A DNA stretch of 64,000 nt from Gracilaria domingensis (GCA_022539475.1 VCMS01000319.1:1-64000), one strand, 5' to 3'. Shown: positions 33,702 to 45,303, counted from the stretch's first letter. Translations and numbers: made by a program. Notes: a model not told the origin generated them from the letters alone.

Positions 33702-34647
33702 TCAGTAATAAAAGTGTCGTATATATCTCAATACCCTTTTATGAATCATGGTGGTTTTTATCGTGCTGCTTTTCCTCGTAGCCGTACAACAGAGCCACCA
33801 ACATAATTTCGAATGTACATCCTCCACGCTTTCGAACAGGTTGTGTACTCCACCCGGGATACAATCTTCTTTGACGTGAACGCCGTACACGCCTACCTCA
33901 TGCAAAGGCCCGTCGCTGAAAGCACTTCCGAACGTCACGACGTCATCCGTATCAATAAATCTCGGTTCATTATCCACAAGATTTTCTCCTCCGCTTCCTT
34001 TTGTGTATCGCTTGTCCACAATTTCGCAACTTTTATCGCCGGGATAGATAACAAACGCATCCATCTTCTGCAACAGGTCCCCAATAGCAGAATCCACTTC
34101 TTCTTCCACTGCCACAGTTTGTTGTACACGAAATTGGGAAGGCCACTATCACTTCTGGTCTCCACGAACCCCTTTCATCATCATTCACAATACCATGCCT
34201 CCTATTCAAATCCCTTGCCAGGAACAGTAGTCCGTCAACAGTGTGGTCAAGGGTGTGATCATTGAATGCACCCTTAATTTCCCTCTCGTCAGAGAAACGC
34301 AGGAAAGCTCCATGATTCGCCGAGACACCAAACTTATAGTCTCCGAGTCCTTCCATTTTCCCCTCCACGTCGCCCACATCACCCCCTGTGACAAGTCCGA
34401 AACCAACACGTTCGTCAATGAACTTCATACACTTCACAACTTCTTCTGGAATTGACTCTCCTTCTCTTCTCAACGTTCCATCAACGGAACTTAATATACC
34501 GTAACCATTGGCATATATGAACTTAGACAAGGTATTTGGTGAAATTTCCGCCAAGTCTCTCTGTTCCTCTGCCATTTTTCCTGATACAGTCACCATACTG
34601 CCACAAGTACCGCATAGACAGGAACTGTATAGACTTCTCAGTTTCAT
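33702..34647 (-). pseudogene. HAD-superfamily phosphatase-like gene, copy 2 (nucleophile lost)
   Basis: The minus strand reads a protein clearly related to copy 1: 'VDGTLRREGESIPEEVVKCM', 'ERVGFGLVTGGDVGDVEGKM', 'GLGDYKFGVSANHGAFLRFS', then in another frame 'SGLPNFVYNKLWQWKKK', and finally 'YPGDKSCEIVDKRYTKGSGG' and 'VVTFGSAFSDGPLHEVGVYG'. The HAD nucleophile, Asp in copy 1 (SDVDGT), is Ser here (SSVDGT; codon at 34486-34488). At least two frameshifts break it. The motifs DKRYTKG and GSAFSDGP match motifs III and IV of the family. Sequence divergence from copy 1 is large, so the inverted duplication is not recent. Confidence 0.85.
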
Positions 34648-34911
34648 ACTTCTCTTAAAAGCAACCTTAAGTGCAGTTTCAGAAATGTTAGGACGCTACA
34701 TGTTCAATTGCGAATTGAATGGTGCCACCAATGATGTTAACGATACCGAGCATTTGGCATGTTGCAATTAGACGCAACTGGACCAAAGACGTTTGACATT
34801 TGTTCAATTACCAGCCTGCCGCACCTTTTCTATGTTCATATGTATAGCCTTGTAATAGTATACTACTCTTAATACTCGCAAGACACACATAATTTACTAA
34901 TCATCTCATTC
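34648..34911. other. Short spacer, nothing recognised
   Basis: AT-rich sequence between the HAD pair and the next minus-strand gene remnant. No site or repeat noted. Confidence 0.4.
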
Positions 34912-36160
34912 TCATCCACTTCGAGGCGCTCGCAGCCTCATTATTGGCAAATCGTCATCACTACTACTCTCGAGCACTTCGGTTCTACCGGCGTCCGCTT
35001 CCACACCAATCTCCACGACCACTTGGTCTTCGTCCATGTCAACCGCCCCACCCTCCTTATCGGACAACAGTTCATCCTCCGCCTCCTCCTCCTCGTCACC
35101 ATTGACAAACGTGGGTCGGAAATCCCGCACCCGATGAACAGCATCAGGTAGTGCGTAGCCCTCTGGTACCATGTACATGTGGTATCTAACCAGCAAATCC
35201 ATAGACTCGGGCCTATCCACCTTGTCCTTCCCACTTGCTCCAGCATGTGTCACATCACCACGGCCCACGAATACAGAGTACGGTGGATGATTATCTTCTT
35301 CGCTGGATACACCTCCGACATCACTCGCAACTGTTGGTTGTTCATCCCCACCAGTTGATGGCTTCCAGCGCTCACCCAGAGAGGAAAGCCCTCTTTCCCA
35401 GAGGCCATTACAAAGTATCCGGGGTTGCCAGTATTCATTGTTTCCTTCGTAACCAGACCACTGAAGTCGGTGCAGCGTCTGGCGCTTGCACTTTCTCGTC
35501 GTCCCCAGAAATCGACCACCAGTTTTCGGAGTGTACATCTTCACAGCTTCCCTTTCATTGTCCCATAGTCCCAAAGCCGCAGCAATTGTACCCATTCGAA
35601 CATCAAGTAAAGCACGCGACCTTACAACCCACCTGAGCTCCTCATTATCCTCCGGCTTCTCCACCGTACCCCAACGTGTCGACATCACTCTCCCCTCAAA
35701 TGGTCCATCGCTACCGTCCTTCCATCCTTCATCATCGTTGATTATTTGAACAAACGACTTCTGTTCCTCTCCTTTCCGTATATCCGGCATCGCTCCATAC
35801 TCATTCTCGAAGAAGTCCACCAACTTCCCCGACACATCTCCGAACTCCCGAACTTCTTCCAACTCCTCCCATTTAGGGACACCATTATCCGTCGCAAACC
35901 ATCAAGCACGCAATATCCATTCTGCCTTAGCTCAGCTTGCATTCGGGCGAAGAACATTTGCCCAAATTCGTCATGCTCCTTCGCAGCAACCCACAGCACC
36001 TCTTCATCATCCATACCTGTCGGTCGAGTACGAGGATACTGCATACCAAATGTCTCCGCCCTAGGCGATGTTCAGCCCTTGCAGCGTGCCAAAAGACAAG
36101 ATGGTGTACATCTCTGAGATTCGAGACACTTAGCAGCTCCGACCTATGTCCCTTCGGCAA
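34912..36160 (-). pseudogene. 2-oxoglutarate/Fe(II) dioxygenase-like C-terminal part of a decayed gene
   Basis: Pieces in two or three frames form a plausible order: 'MQAELRQNGYCVLDGLRRIM' near 35940-35880, 'VSGKLVDFFENEYGAMPDIR' near 35835, 'IINDDEGWKDG', 'VRMGTIAAALGLW', 'GNPGYFVMASGKEGFPLWVS' near 35430, 'SHQLVGMNNQQ', 'PPYSVFVGRGDVTHAGASG' near 35285-35230 and 'LLVRYHMYMVPEGYALPDAV' near 35195-35135, then an acidic tail. A 'GxxVLDG' opening, a GDxxHAG segment followed by R-H-Y, is what I expect of double-stranded beta-helix dioxygenases. A first iron-binding H-x-D is only suggested near 35470, where frames change. Frameshifts prevent a through-frame. Function of this family is unknown to me. 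Confidence 0.45.
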
Positions 36161-36190
36161 GTGAATGACTCTGAGCCAGGGTCCTTGTGC

Positions 36191-37300
36191 TCAATTACGT
36201 TCTTCCCTTGCCATTCCTGCGGTCTCAGCCTGGCATACCCGCACCATGATGGGTTCGTGGGCCATCATATGGGTCACCTCGAACAAGTCCGTGCTCCTCA
36301 GATTCCGGAAGAGCTGTAGGTAACTCGTCATCAAATGACCCCCCACCTGTCTCTTGCTGATCGTCTGGCGCAGCATCTTTCTCGACGGTGACAACCCGTG
36401 GAACTGTCACAGAAAGAAGCTCATCGTCATCCACAAATGCAGAACTGCCTGCGTTCTCTGCATTCGCTCCCTCTCCCAATGCCACGAACTGAACCTTCAT
36501 CGACCTTCCTCTCAGCACATGTTCATTTAGTTGAGACATCAGGTCATCCGGTGTCATGCTGTTCAGAGTAGATCTCATCTGTTGTGTGAAAGTCTTTCTC
36601 CGTTTCTTCCTCGGCGGAGCCGCTGTTCTTCTTCAGAGCTATCCAGAACTTCTATGGCACCTCGATTTCGGCCGTGCTCAATTTCCCTATAACTCACCTG
36701 CGCCCGTTCTCGTGCACTTCTTCGCGGCTCCCCTTCTTCACTGCAGATGTTGCAGCAGCAGCAGCGGGAGTCCTCCTCTTCGTCACGGACTGCTTCACTG
36801 GTGCGGGGGCGGAATTACCTTGAGCATCGTCCGCAATCGATTCTGAACGGAAGTCGTGGCAGTTCTAATTGAGTTCGTCCTGCTCCGAACACGCGGCAAT
36901 GTGTTGAAGTTCACAACTTGTCCCAAAAGAACTGATACACAGCTGCGTTGTTGTCTGGGTCTTCAACGTCATCTTCATTCGATGGAGCAGAAAGACTGAC
37001 TTCGCGTTTCAGGAACACTTCCATGACTCTTCCTCGTTCAGTTCATTCCTCACTGCTCTAGCCGCGCGGAACAGAGACACTGCTCTATCATAAAAGAAAC
37101 CTCGAACCTCCTCAAAGCTTTTCCATTGCTTGTCTTCGTCGACTTGCCCTTCAATAGAAACATCTGAAGACAATCAAGAATGAAGGAAAACTCCTCGGCA
37201 TCCAAAACATATAGCGGAGTATGGACAGATGTGTGAGACCTATGTCACTCACAGTCTCACATATATCCTCGAAATGGCCAGCATTCCCTCACGAGACATG
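36191..37300 (-). pseudogene. Basic/acidic linker part of the same decayed gene
   Basis: A minus frame (36225-36578) reads 'MRSTLNSMTPDDLMSQLNEH' followed by an acidic stretch. Upstream (about 36700-36830) lies a basic alanine-rich segment 'KRRTPAAAAATSAVKKGSR' close to a possible splice donor 'GGTGAG' (near 36702 on the minus strand). A further piece near 37120 reads 'FFYDRAVSLFRAARAVRNEL'. The order and strand fit one long gene with the flanking ParB-like and dioxygenase-like parts, but this joining is inferred. Confidence 0.35.
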
Positions 37301-38410
37301 AGTTGCAGGGCGACATTGGCATATCTCAGGTACTGACGCTCTGCACAGTCCCAATCAGTTGGCTCTCCTTCAACACTTCTGTCACTTCTGCAGATCCACG
37401 TCTGCCGGCGTCACCCCCTCAACATCTTCAATTAGAATGGCGACCACACTAACTATAGAGTGTATCTTGTCTGCAAACATCATCCTTCGCATGGTACTCG
37501 TCGACTCATTGAGTACGAAGCAACACATAACAATTCCTTCATCCCAATGGGCCTCCCATCTCTTCGTATCAGCAATTGCAACGCCAAAACTTGGCTAATC
37601 GCTTCCACTTCGGTGCACCAGTCCGCTGCCAAATATTGTATAGCTTTCAGACGATGCAAACCATCTACAATGAAGCACTTCTTCGTTAGGCTCCCTTGTC
37701 AGTATCCCTCTCTCCGTAGTAGCATCTTGTAAGGCCACCACTGGAAACCCATCGACTGCAATATCCCCCGCTCCTCCATACTCTTCACAAGGCTTCAACG
37801 TGGCGTTTACTTACTCCACGGAGTAAATGGCGGAGTGTCCACCAGAGTGATGTCAACAGTAACAACAACCATCCGTACTGATTGAGGTTCACCTTGTACC
37901 TTCTGACGAATTCGTCTGTACGTCTTGCTCCGAGTAGTTCCCTTGTGTTCCAGACCGCTCGCCAGAAACACTTGAACTGCCATTCTTGCGGACAGAAGCA
38001 CAACGTCATCGTCCTGCTGCTCCGCAGTTCTGGTGCAGTTTGGGTACAGATGGACCAGCTCCTTGTGCGGATTGCGCATCCGCTCTGGAAGGACCTTTCA
38101 TGATCTCATCTTCCTCCTCTTGCACAGCCGTCCCCTGCTGAACCGTCTGTTTCGACGCAGAAGATCCCCTTGTGTCGACGTCTGATCATCGCAGGAGAAG
38201 CCCTTTTCGACGCAGTGGCTTCGTAGCGGAGGTAGACTTTGTTTGACCTGTCCGCTTCGTAGCTGGGATGCTCTCGTCTCCATAGACCGCTTCGTAACAG
38301 ACGACGGACCTGCCCGCGGAGGTGTACTGATGCGCTACCTCTCGGTGTTGATGAACTTCGAATGGCTCCGTGCGGCTTGTCGGCGTCATCACCTCACTCA
38401 TAGCGCTCAC
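37301..38410 (-). pseudogene. ParB/sulfiredoxin-fold-like N-terminal part of a decayed gene
   Basis: After a low-complexity Thr/Ser/Lys leader (starting 'MSEVMTPTSRTEPF' near 38400), the minus strand gives 'VVTVDITLVDTPPFTPWSK' near 37870-37810, 'DIAVDGFPVVALQD' near 37760, then in another frame 'CFIVDGLHRLKAIQYLAAD' (about 37676-37620) and 'SQVLALQLLIRRDGRPIGMK' (about 37597-37538). An I-V-D-G-x-H-R motif preceded by a beta strand and followed by a helical 'L--Q---RRDGRP' segment is the ParB N-terminal nuclease/DNA-binding pattern. Several frameshifts break the gene. No partner ParA or bacterial context exists, so a eukaryotic ParB-like domain protein is the best guess. Confidence 0.45.
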
Positions 38411-39218
38411 CGTTCTCGCTTCGACGCCGGAATGCTGGCTGCCACCGGTTCCATCATTTTCTCATCCCAAGGAGCGGCCGTCCGGAATCCTGGATATATT
38501 GTGGAAGATCCAGGCCCTCCGCCCGGTAAGGGTAGAACGTCTGACCGCTTCGACTGATGAGAATATTATGAACCACCACAAGACCTGGGTCAATTGCTTC
38601 CCGTCAACTCGCGGCGTAGAACACTTCCAATCCATGCAACAACGCTTCCCGACTATCACCTTTCCTTCATCCTCAATATCCATCTGTAGAGAAACCCGCA
38701 TTCCACCTTGCAATAATCGAGTGCTCCGCGAGTGCGAGAGTCACGCTTTGCGTACGCTTTCGAACACGAGTTGGCTTCATGTTGAACAGCTATTGCAGTG
38801 AAAGGTGTATATCAACAATACGCTCGCTCTGGACGATACAACAACGGAGGCGAGCCTTAAATGGGCGACTTACAGGGCGCACGCCCCGCATTCGGCAGCT
38901 CCTTCCAGCGCTGATTGCCAGTCTCGTCCGTGTCCTGTCCGTTGGCCGCTCGCACACTGATTGTACCTGTTTAGAATACGTGGAGTTCGCGCAATATGAC
39001 TCCACGCGAGCAATGGTCGCGTTCTCTAATCATGCATCTTCAAATGCTTTGCATAGTAGTCAAGAGTACCTCATTCACTTTCCATTACAAGCCTTACTCC
39101 CGCAAATACACGTGACAGCGGCGGCCAACCGTACTGGCGCCAGGTATCTCAATATTCATCGCACTGTAGCGAAATCACTGCTCGCGGCGTGTTTTGCGGA
39201 GGTCCCGGGAAGCCACCG
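38411..39218. other. Unassigned stretch up to the second assembly gap
   Basis: Several frames of 70-140 codons occur on both strands; none has a motif I can name. Confidence 0.35.
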
Positions 39219-39403
39219 NNNNNNNNNNNNNNNNNNNNNNNNNNNNNNNNNNNNNNNNNNNNNNNNNNNNNNNNNNNNNNNNNNNNNNNNNNNNNNNNNN
39301 NNNNNNNNNNNNNNNNNNNNNNNNNNNNNNNNNNNNNNNNNNNNNNNNNNNNNNNNNNNNNNNNNNNNNNNNNNNNNNNNNNNNNNNNNNNNNNNNNNNN
39401 NNN
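39219..39403. other. Assembly gap, 185 N
   Basis: Undetermined bases; frames crossing it are artefacts. Confidence 0.99.
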
Positions 39404-40252
39404 GCCACTTTGCTGACATTCGCTTTCAGAATACACGACTAGTCACGCAATGATCACTACACAAGCGCAGCTTTAGCCGGATGAGGTGCAGCGTCGAGAA
39501 CGTAAAGACGAAGACAGCAAAGTACGCACAGCTCGCTGCTCAGAACGACATGGAGTTTTTGCCAAAAGACTTTGACAAACGCGAGCCTTCGAAAACTCAT
39601 CCAAAGAATTATGCAGGCGCATTGCAGGGCATATCAGCGTAGTCAGGAGAATGAACCCAGTTACAGAATCATTCTGGTATGATACCACAATGTAGAGCTG
39701 AGGCTAGAACTAACAATTCTGCAATTGACGGCTGTGGCTTTCATCGCCACCGGCTGAGTAGCACAGCGGCCAACGCGGCGCTCGCATGAGCAGCCGTTCG
39801 CTGGAAACACGTAAGAGAGCAGTTTGTTCGCTCGTTCGATCTATCACCAGAATAGACACAATTAAGAGGCATATCACAACAGTCCTGTCGCACAATATGC
39901 AGTGAAAGAGTATGATAGCAGGTGGAGTCATTGATAGCCGCATCTGGTACAGTAGTATCAGAACTTGATATTACGGCAAACGATATTTGTCAAGTTCTCC
40001 CTGTATGCATTCTGCGGTACATATGGGCTATATAGCTAAGATTTGAATCTCTTTTGAGATGGGGGCAGTGTTCAGAGCGGCACAGATCTGATGGAATGAA
40101 CCAGTTCAACGTACTGCCTGAGGGTAATGGCTTTCGAAACGTGGTTCTTTTGTTTTCTATACCAGCTGTTGAGATGCTGCTCATCCGCGAAAGGGACGAC
40201 CGCTTGTCCATCATGAAGGCAGTCCTTTCACCGACATGCGTTATACTATGGA
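39404..40252. other. Unassigned stretch with a CACTACACAA motif
   Basis: At 39455 the sequence CACTACACAAGCGCAG appears. CACTA transposons start with CACTA-C-A-A, and a Tnp2 transposase lies downstream at 48632-51789, so this could be an element start. No matching TTGTGTAGTG end was found after 51.8 kb, so it stays a suggestion. No gene seen. Confidence 0.3.
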
Positions 40253-41774
40253 GTGGCTGCGTTCCATAATCGAATACTGTACAAACCAGCAACAATACAA
40301 GACGGCTTGTCGAATTTTCCGGCCACGCAGGGATGTCTCCCGGAATTGAACATTTCTCCTAATAGGAAGCAGTTGGTAGCGGCTGATCTTACTAAACCTC
40401 GTCTCCTTCTATCGTTACAAGACAGCTATTCTGTTGTATCTACGAAAATAGTTCATTCTCACAATCGTCAAGGAATCTGCTCATCAGCCCAGTCCTCCGC
40501 AATGCTGAATAGCAGACGTCTCAAAAGCTTGGCGGAACGTGTCAGATCTAGGCGAAAGCATGAAACACCTCAACAATCTCCTTCTGCCGAACACGGGCGA
40601 GCTCTTGAAAAGTCAGGAATACAGTCTCAACGACAAACAAAAAGCGGAGAGAAAGAAGCTCAACCTCCACTTCGATCTCAAGATCTACGGAAAAACCACA
40701 TACGCAAGTCGATATGTCGAGAGATTTACCAGCTCCTCCAGAATTGCCATCCATTCAATTACGTCACTGATAAGCGTATCACCATGTGAACGAGTTGTTG
40801 CGTTAACGGAAGCGATGAAACGCTCAGAATGGTACATTGGTATTGAGAAGCAGCCTTTGCCTCATCTCGCAAATTATGCAACACCTCATGCAGATACTGT
40901 CATAGGTTATGATATGAAGCTTTCTACGCTAGATTTCGAATATAAAGTCATGAAGATCCGTCATCAATGCAACTACGATGTAGTTCCGTTTCTGGCTATG
41001 GGGCTTTGCACACCTGTGGATGTTTATGATGACCGCAGAGTCTCACAGCTGGCAATGTAAATTGAAAACAACACGCACGTACCAAGCGTCGACTTTGAAG
41101 ATATCGTGAAGGGTACAGTGCTGGGAATCGCAATCTCATACAAACATGGCTGAAGTTGTAGGCTGTCACGAACCCGATTGGTTGAGGGTTTGCATGCGCT
41201 CCGTGCTTTTGTTGATGCGGGGGACAAGGTTTCCATCTGGGTGGACTCCGTATTTCGTAGAACGGGAAAGAGTGCTCTTCAATTGAATCCGGACATCTCT
41301 GAGAAGACCTAGATGAGTCATGGACTGTTGCCTTACCATCTGTTTCCCGTGCTGTGCCTTGGAAATAGTTCAAGTGGACGAAACAATCGCGAATGGGTAG
41401 AAAGTTTCTGGCTCAACCTGGAAGGAATAATGGGATGCCTTGGAAGTGGATTTATATTCTGTAACCATGATATACTCGATGCGCCAATTAGGTCATGGCA
41501 TGTAGGTGACGGAGACGAACCTCTTCAGATTGTTCGCAATGATTCTGAACGGCTGATTGCACTTAAACGAGGCAGTCTAATGTCCACAACTTTCGCATTG
41601 ACACATATTCTTAAAGTGGCTGTAGAGGGAGGATTTCGGGAAAAAGTTGTAACGTTTCAGGAAGATTTGTTTAAGTTGGAGGAAATGGCGGGGCATATGA
41701 TGCTGATCGGAAACTGGAAAGAATTCGAGGACGTGATTTTTACGGGCGAAAAGAGAGATATTGAACAGACATGA
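40253..41774 (+). pseudogene. Unassigned coding-like ORFs, plus strand
   Basis: Frames 40253-40789, 40539-41060 and 41313-41774 read as protein-like, with a sharp local end (41313-41774: 'NNREWVESFWLNLEGIMGCL' and 'IVRNDSERLIALKRGS'). A lysine/arginine-rich part lies near 40640-40690. I do not recognise a family. The frames change more than once, and an upstream in-frame piece (41195-41311) ends in a stop just before 41313, so the gene is probably decayed. It may belong to the same mobile unit as the ORFs further right. Confidence 0.35.
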
Positions 41775-42342
41775 GTTTGGAGCAAACGGTCAAACTCCAG
41801 TGGATGATGTTGTGACGGCGGTAAAACGAACCAGTTTCCCATTCAAAATGGCTCCAGGAGATCAAGGTACTCTCAATGAAGTTCTGGTTTCAACTACGAT
41901 CAGCAAATGGAAGGGTGTATTGGAATGGACGTCAACACAGATGGGATATTTAGAGTGTGACAACGCAGAGTTGCTGGAGGTGTGGGTACATCTCTATTCG
42001 AAAGCGGGAGATGCGGCGATTGGAGTGTGTTTTTCTGTGGATCCTGGAGAAAATGAATGGCCACCTTTCTGTTTGAAGTACATGAAGGTGCTTGTGTTGC
42101 AGCTGAACAGAAGGGAAGAAGACGGACGAAGAAAAGTGGCTTGTAAGAAGTTTGTGTGGAACAAGTTTGTGCCAGGTGTGCTGCGATGCATCGCAGAAGG
42201 GGCGCAGGAGGCGAGCGGTGATGGACTGCAATTGGGAAAGTGGGTAAACGGAATGGTGCAGTTTGTGAGGATGGCCTGTGTCCCAGTTGGGAGTGATGTG
42301 ATGGTGTCTTTCCACCACGAAAGTAGAAACAACTGGGATTAA
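41761..42342 (+). CDS. Hypothetical protein, 193 aa, unrecognised
   Basis: An open frame overlapping the end of the previous ORF reads 'GDQGTLNEVLVSTTISKWKG', 'LEWTSTQMGYLECDNAELLE', 'AAIGVCFSVDPGENEWPPFC' and 'FVRMACVPVGSDVMVSFHHE'. Composition looks like a folded, soluble protein. No signal peptide, membrane segment or known motif is seen. It could be a downstream part of the preceding remnant after a frameshift. Confidence 0.4.
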   Translation: MNRHEFGANGQTPVDDVVTAVKRTSFPFKMAPGDQGTLNEVLVSTTISKWKGVLEWTSTQMGYLECDNAELLEVWVHLYSKAGDAAIGVCFSVDPGENEWPPFCLKYMKVLVLQLNRREEDGRRKVACKKFVWNKFVPGVLRCIAEGAQEASGDGLQLGKWVNGMVQFVRMACVPVGSDVMVSFHHESRNNWD

Positions 42343-43092
42343 GATGTGCACATAAGAACCCCGGAGTTGCGCGCTCAAACCGAGGGTTCATATCGACGCA
42401 ATACACGATTGCGTCTCTCTGCACCGTGCACCAAGAACGCGCCCATCTTTTTCTCTTTCCCACATTTCAACAGTACGTCTGAAAAAATGTTCATCGTTCC
42501 CGCGTAGCGCTGAGAGTGGCACGTGAATGAAGACTCCGGAGTGTTCCTGGTACACTACGCCCGTCAGCGATACCTAAGAATTTTGCAGCATGTCTTGTGG
42601 TGTTATCATCACACCACATGATGATATGACGTTTGAAGACAGAGCCCGCGCTAATGGGGCGTACGGCATCAGTGGTGAAAGAGAGAGAGAAATCATTAGC
42701 AAGTTGAGATAAGGCCGGAAGGATATGCAAAACATAAACTGGTACACATCCACTCAAACAAAGACGTCACGTCTTAAGGTGCAGTGGCAGCCATCTTTGA
42801 TTCAAAGAACTACATCAAATTCCCGATCAATCTTTAGTGGGCATGTGTGCCATTCTCACGAGGTGTCCAAAGATATAAAAGAACAGTACTCCGCCGCACT
42901 CTTGAACTACCAACGGTACATCACCCAGAAAAAGAATCATTCTACTCATAAGAAACCCTTCGTAGAGTCAAAGAGTGTTGGGGGAACCTTTTTTCTGGCA
43001 TGAGAACTACATTATGTTCACTTCAGGTCCTGAAGCTCAGGATACTTCCACAGCCAATACACAGAGAAGGTTAGGGAAGTAGAAGCTATGAT
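42343..43092. other. Spacer, nothing recognised
   Basis: Contains a 92-codon plus frame (42725-43003), rich in Ser, Lys and Thr, without family motifs. Confidence 0.35.
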
Positions 43093-44243
43093 TTAGGCGG
43101 TGACCTTCACAGCGCCAAAATCAGTGTAGCCATTGCTGGCAAGCACATTCTCCACAGAAGAGTAATAGACCGACTGCGGAGCTGGATCATTAAGTTCCGC
43201 CCCTTCCGTGAGGCGTTCCACATAGTCTGCGTTGCTCATGAATGGTATTCCGATAGCAACCATGTCCGTGTTTCCAGCAGCGATTTCTTCTTCAGCAGAC
43301 GTGGCGTCGTACCCTACATTAGCAATCAGCTTGCCAGGATACACCTTGCGAAATTCAGCCATTGTCATAGGCTCTCCTTTCTCGTGGAAACCAAATCCAA
43401 GCCCTACCATAACATGGAGGTATGCCAGCTTATACTCCGCAAGACGTTCAGCATAGTATAAAAATGACTCTCTGAAGTCATCAGATCCGATTCCGCTAAA
43501 GACACCATTCGGAGAGATACGAATACCAATCTGATGAGGCTCGTAGACTTTGAGTACAGCTCGCAAGACCTCATCAATAGGCCTGAAGCGATTTTCAAAA
43601 CCTCCACCATACTTGTCCGTCCTATGGTTGCAGCAACTCTTCAAGAACTCATCCAGGAGATAACCGTTTGCACCATGGAACTCGACGCCATCAAATCCAG
43701 CATCTTTTGCGCATTGCGCAGCAGTACGGTATTCCTCGGGCAGAGCCTCAACCACCTCCAAAGTCAACGCACGAGGCGTTTCAATATCAACCTCGCCCGG
43801 GACATTAGTGAAACCCTGCTTACCGGAATGGCTGCTTCGCTTAATCGCCGAAGGGGCTCCAGCCAGTTTCATATCCCCTTCGTACTCACTTATACTTTCT
43901 CGAAAAGAAGAATGGCTAACCCTGCGGTATGCCACAGCTGACAGAATATTTTTCCGTCGCGCTCATGAACACGATCTGGGGCGATCTTCCACGCTTGAGC
44001 ATGCTAAGCAGTAAAAATATCGGGAGCTTGGAACCAACCGTGAGCGACAACAGAGGTGTGGATTCCTTCAGCTATAATGAGACCCGCTGAGGCGCGCTGT
44101 GCGTAGTATTCGGCCCTGAGCTAGTTGGCCATGAGCTTTTCTGTGGCACGTCCACGCGTCATCGGGGCCATAACAACACGATTTGATAGCTTGAGTGAGT
44201 CGCTAAGCTCAATGAGGGATAAGAGTTTCGGATAAGTAGCCAT
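43093..44243 (-). pseudogene. Old yellow enzyme (12-oxophytodienoate reductase-like) pseudogene
   Basis: The minus strand holds a nearly full-length FMN-dependent ene-reductase. It begins at ATG 44243-44241 with 'LKLSNRVVMAPMTRGRATEK' (FMN-binding start), then 'YYAQRASAGLIIAEGIHTS' and 'IFCQLWHT'. The longest frame (43093-43935) has 'GFDGVEFHGANGYLLDEFLK' with the substrate-binding His and Asn and the proton-donor Tyr (residues 87, 90 and 92 of that frame), 'RTDKYGGGFENRFR', 'RISPNG', and 'KLIANVGYDATSAEEEIAAG'. Such enzymes reduce alpha,beta-unsaturated carbonyls with NAD(P)H, including oxylipins. Two in-frame stops lie early ('LMAN-stop' and 'IFTA-stop'), and a one-base frameshift lies near 43933 at the 'LWHTGRVSH' motif. 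The damage is limited, so loss seems fairly recent. Confidence 0.95.
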
Positions 44244-45303
44244 TTTGAAGCGTGAAATGCTCCAGCAAAGGCTTAGTAACTAGATGATAATGTTCGACGA
44301 GAATGACGGGCAATAAAGTCAGAGCAAGTTGCGTGGGATGCGCTATCTTATACAAGATTGGGGCTCCAAAATTGACAGCCGCGAGCTCGCCAAGAAGGGT
44401 GCATCGGATGATCGTGTAGAAAAGATAGCGCCAATGGCGTCTTTTGCATTGCCACGCACTGGGGTATGTCTGCCTCGGGCCGAAGACGGCGGATCCACAG
44501 CGACCAGCGGTTCCAATCTGCCAGATACGACGTATATGGGAGGTAACTTCCACAGAAATGGGTGACACTCTGCAGTCTCTGGTTGGCTGTGCAATGAAAC
44601 CCGCAGCATATAGATCTGCTGCAAAGCTGAAAGATTGTACTCGTGTACACAATGTATACAACTGTTGTACAACACTCCCCCCGCTGGAGCGAGTTTCCAG
44701 TCTAATTCATGACTGTCCCAGCCAACCACGATCTTGACATGTCATCAGCCCTTGGGTCGCCTTTTTGTGATAGATCGGACGCTCGCCAAGAATCACCACT
44801 GGCAGTCCCGGGCACGCGCACGTCGTCTCCCGGCCTTTAGCTCCCTCCAGAATCTCCGCTGCCGCGTCGAGAACCGAGGAGAAAAAAGGAGTGAAGCGGC
44901 GCGGTGCAGCAGGGACGTCGCCAGATTTGTGGTCGGCCAAATGAGCGAGGCCTCCGCCAGACAGCCCAATCGTTTGAGCATTAATCACGACCCAAAGACA
45001 AGAGCTCGGTTTCCGATAGCTTGGAAACGGGTCGTTCAAGACGATGTTGTTGACGTGGAAGTTTTGTCTGCCGAAGTTGGTCGTAAGACAATGACATTCT
45101 CGACATTCTTGGACATGGTCTCTGTGTCTCGAGAACATGGAGAAACAATCTTGCGGTACGCATCCCTCCGCGTTGGCAAGCAGTTTTCGGATTTTTGATC
45201 TCGAGAGGCTTGGTCTGATCAATTTTTCAGAGGGCGTCGAGGATGTCGTAGACTATCAAATAAAATCCATACTATACTCGGACAAGAGCACTGAGAAGCG
45301 AGA
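44244..45303. other. Unassigned stretch with overlapping frames on both strands
   Basis: Long frames exist on the minus strand (44707-45222, 171 codons; 44209-44661) and plus strand (44734-45198, 154 codons). They overlap each other and I recognise no motif. The plus frame ending at 45198 could be an upstream part of the peptidase-like gene that follows. Confidence 0.35.

Noticed and set aside
39149-39453. Several frames across 39175-39442
   Set aside because: They depend on the 185-N gap.
41900-42463. Minus-strand frames of 187 and 142 codons
   Set aside because: They overlap the better plus-strand frame at 41761-42342 and look like low-complexity Ser/Pro/His shadows.
44707-45222. 171-codon minus-strand frame with 'TIGLSGGGLAHLAD'
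   Set aside because: The glycine-rich string tempted a kinase or nucleotide-binding call, but no other family motif supports it and a plus-strand frame overlaps it.
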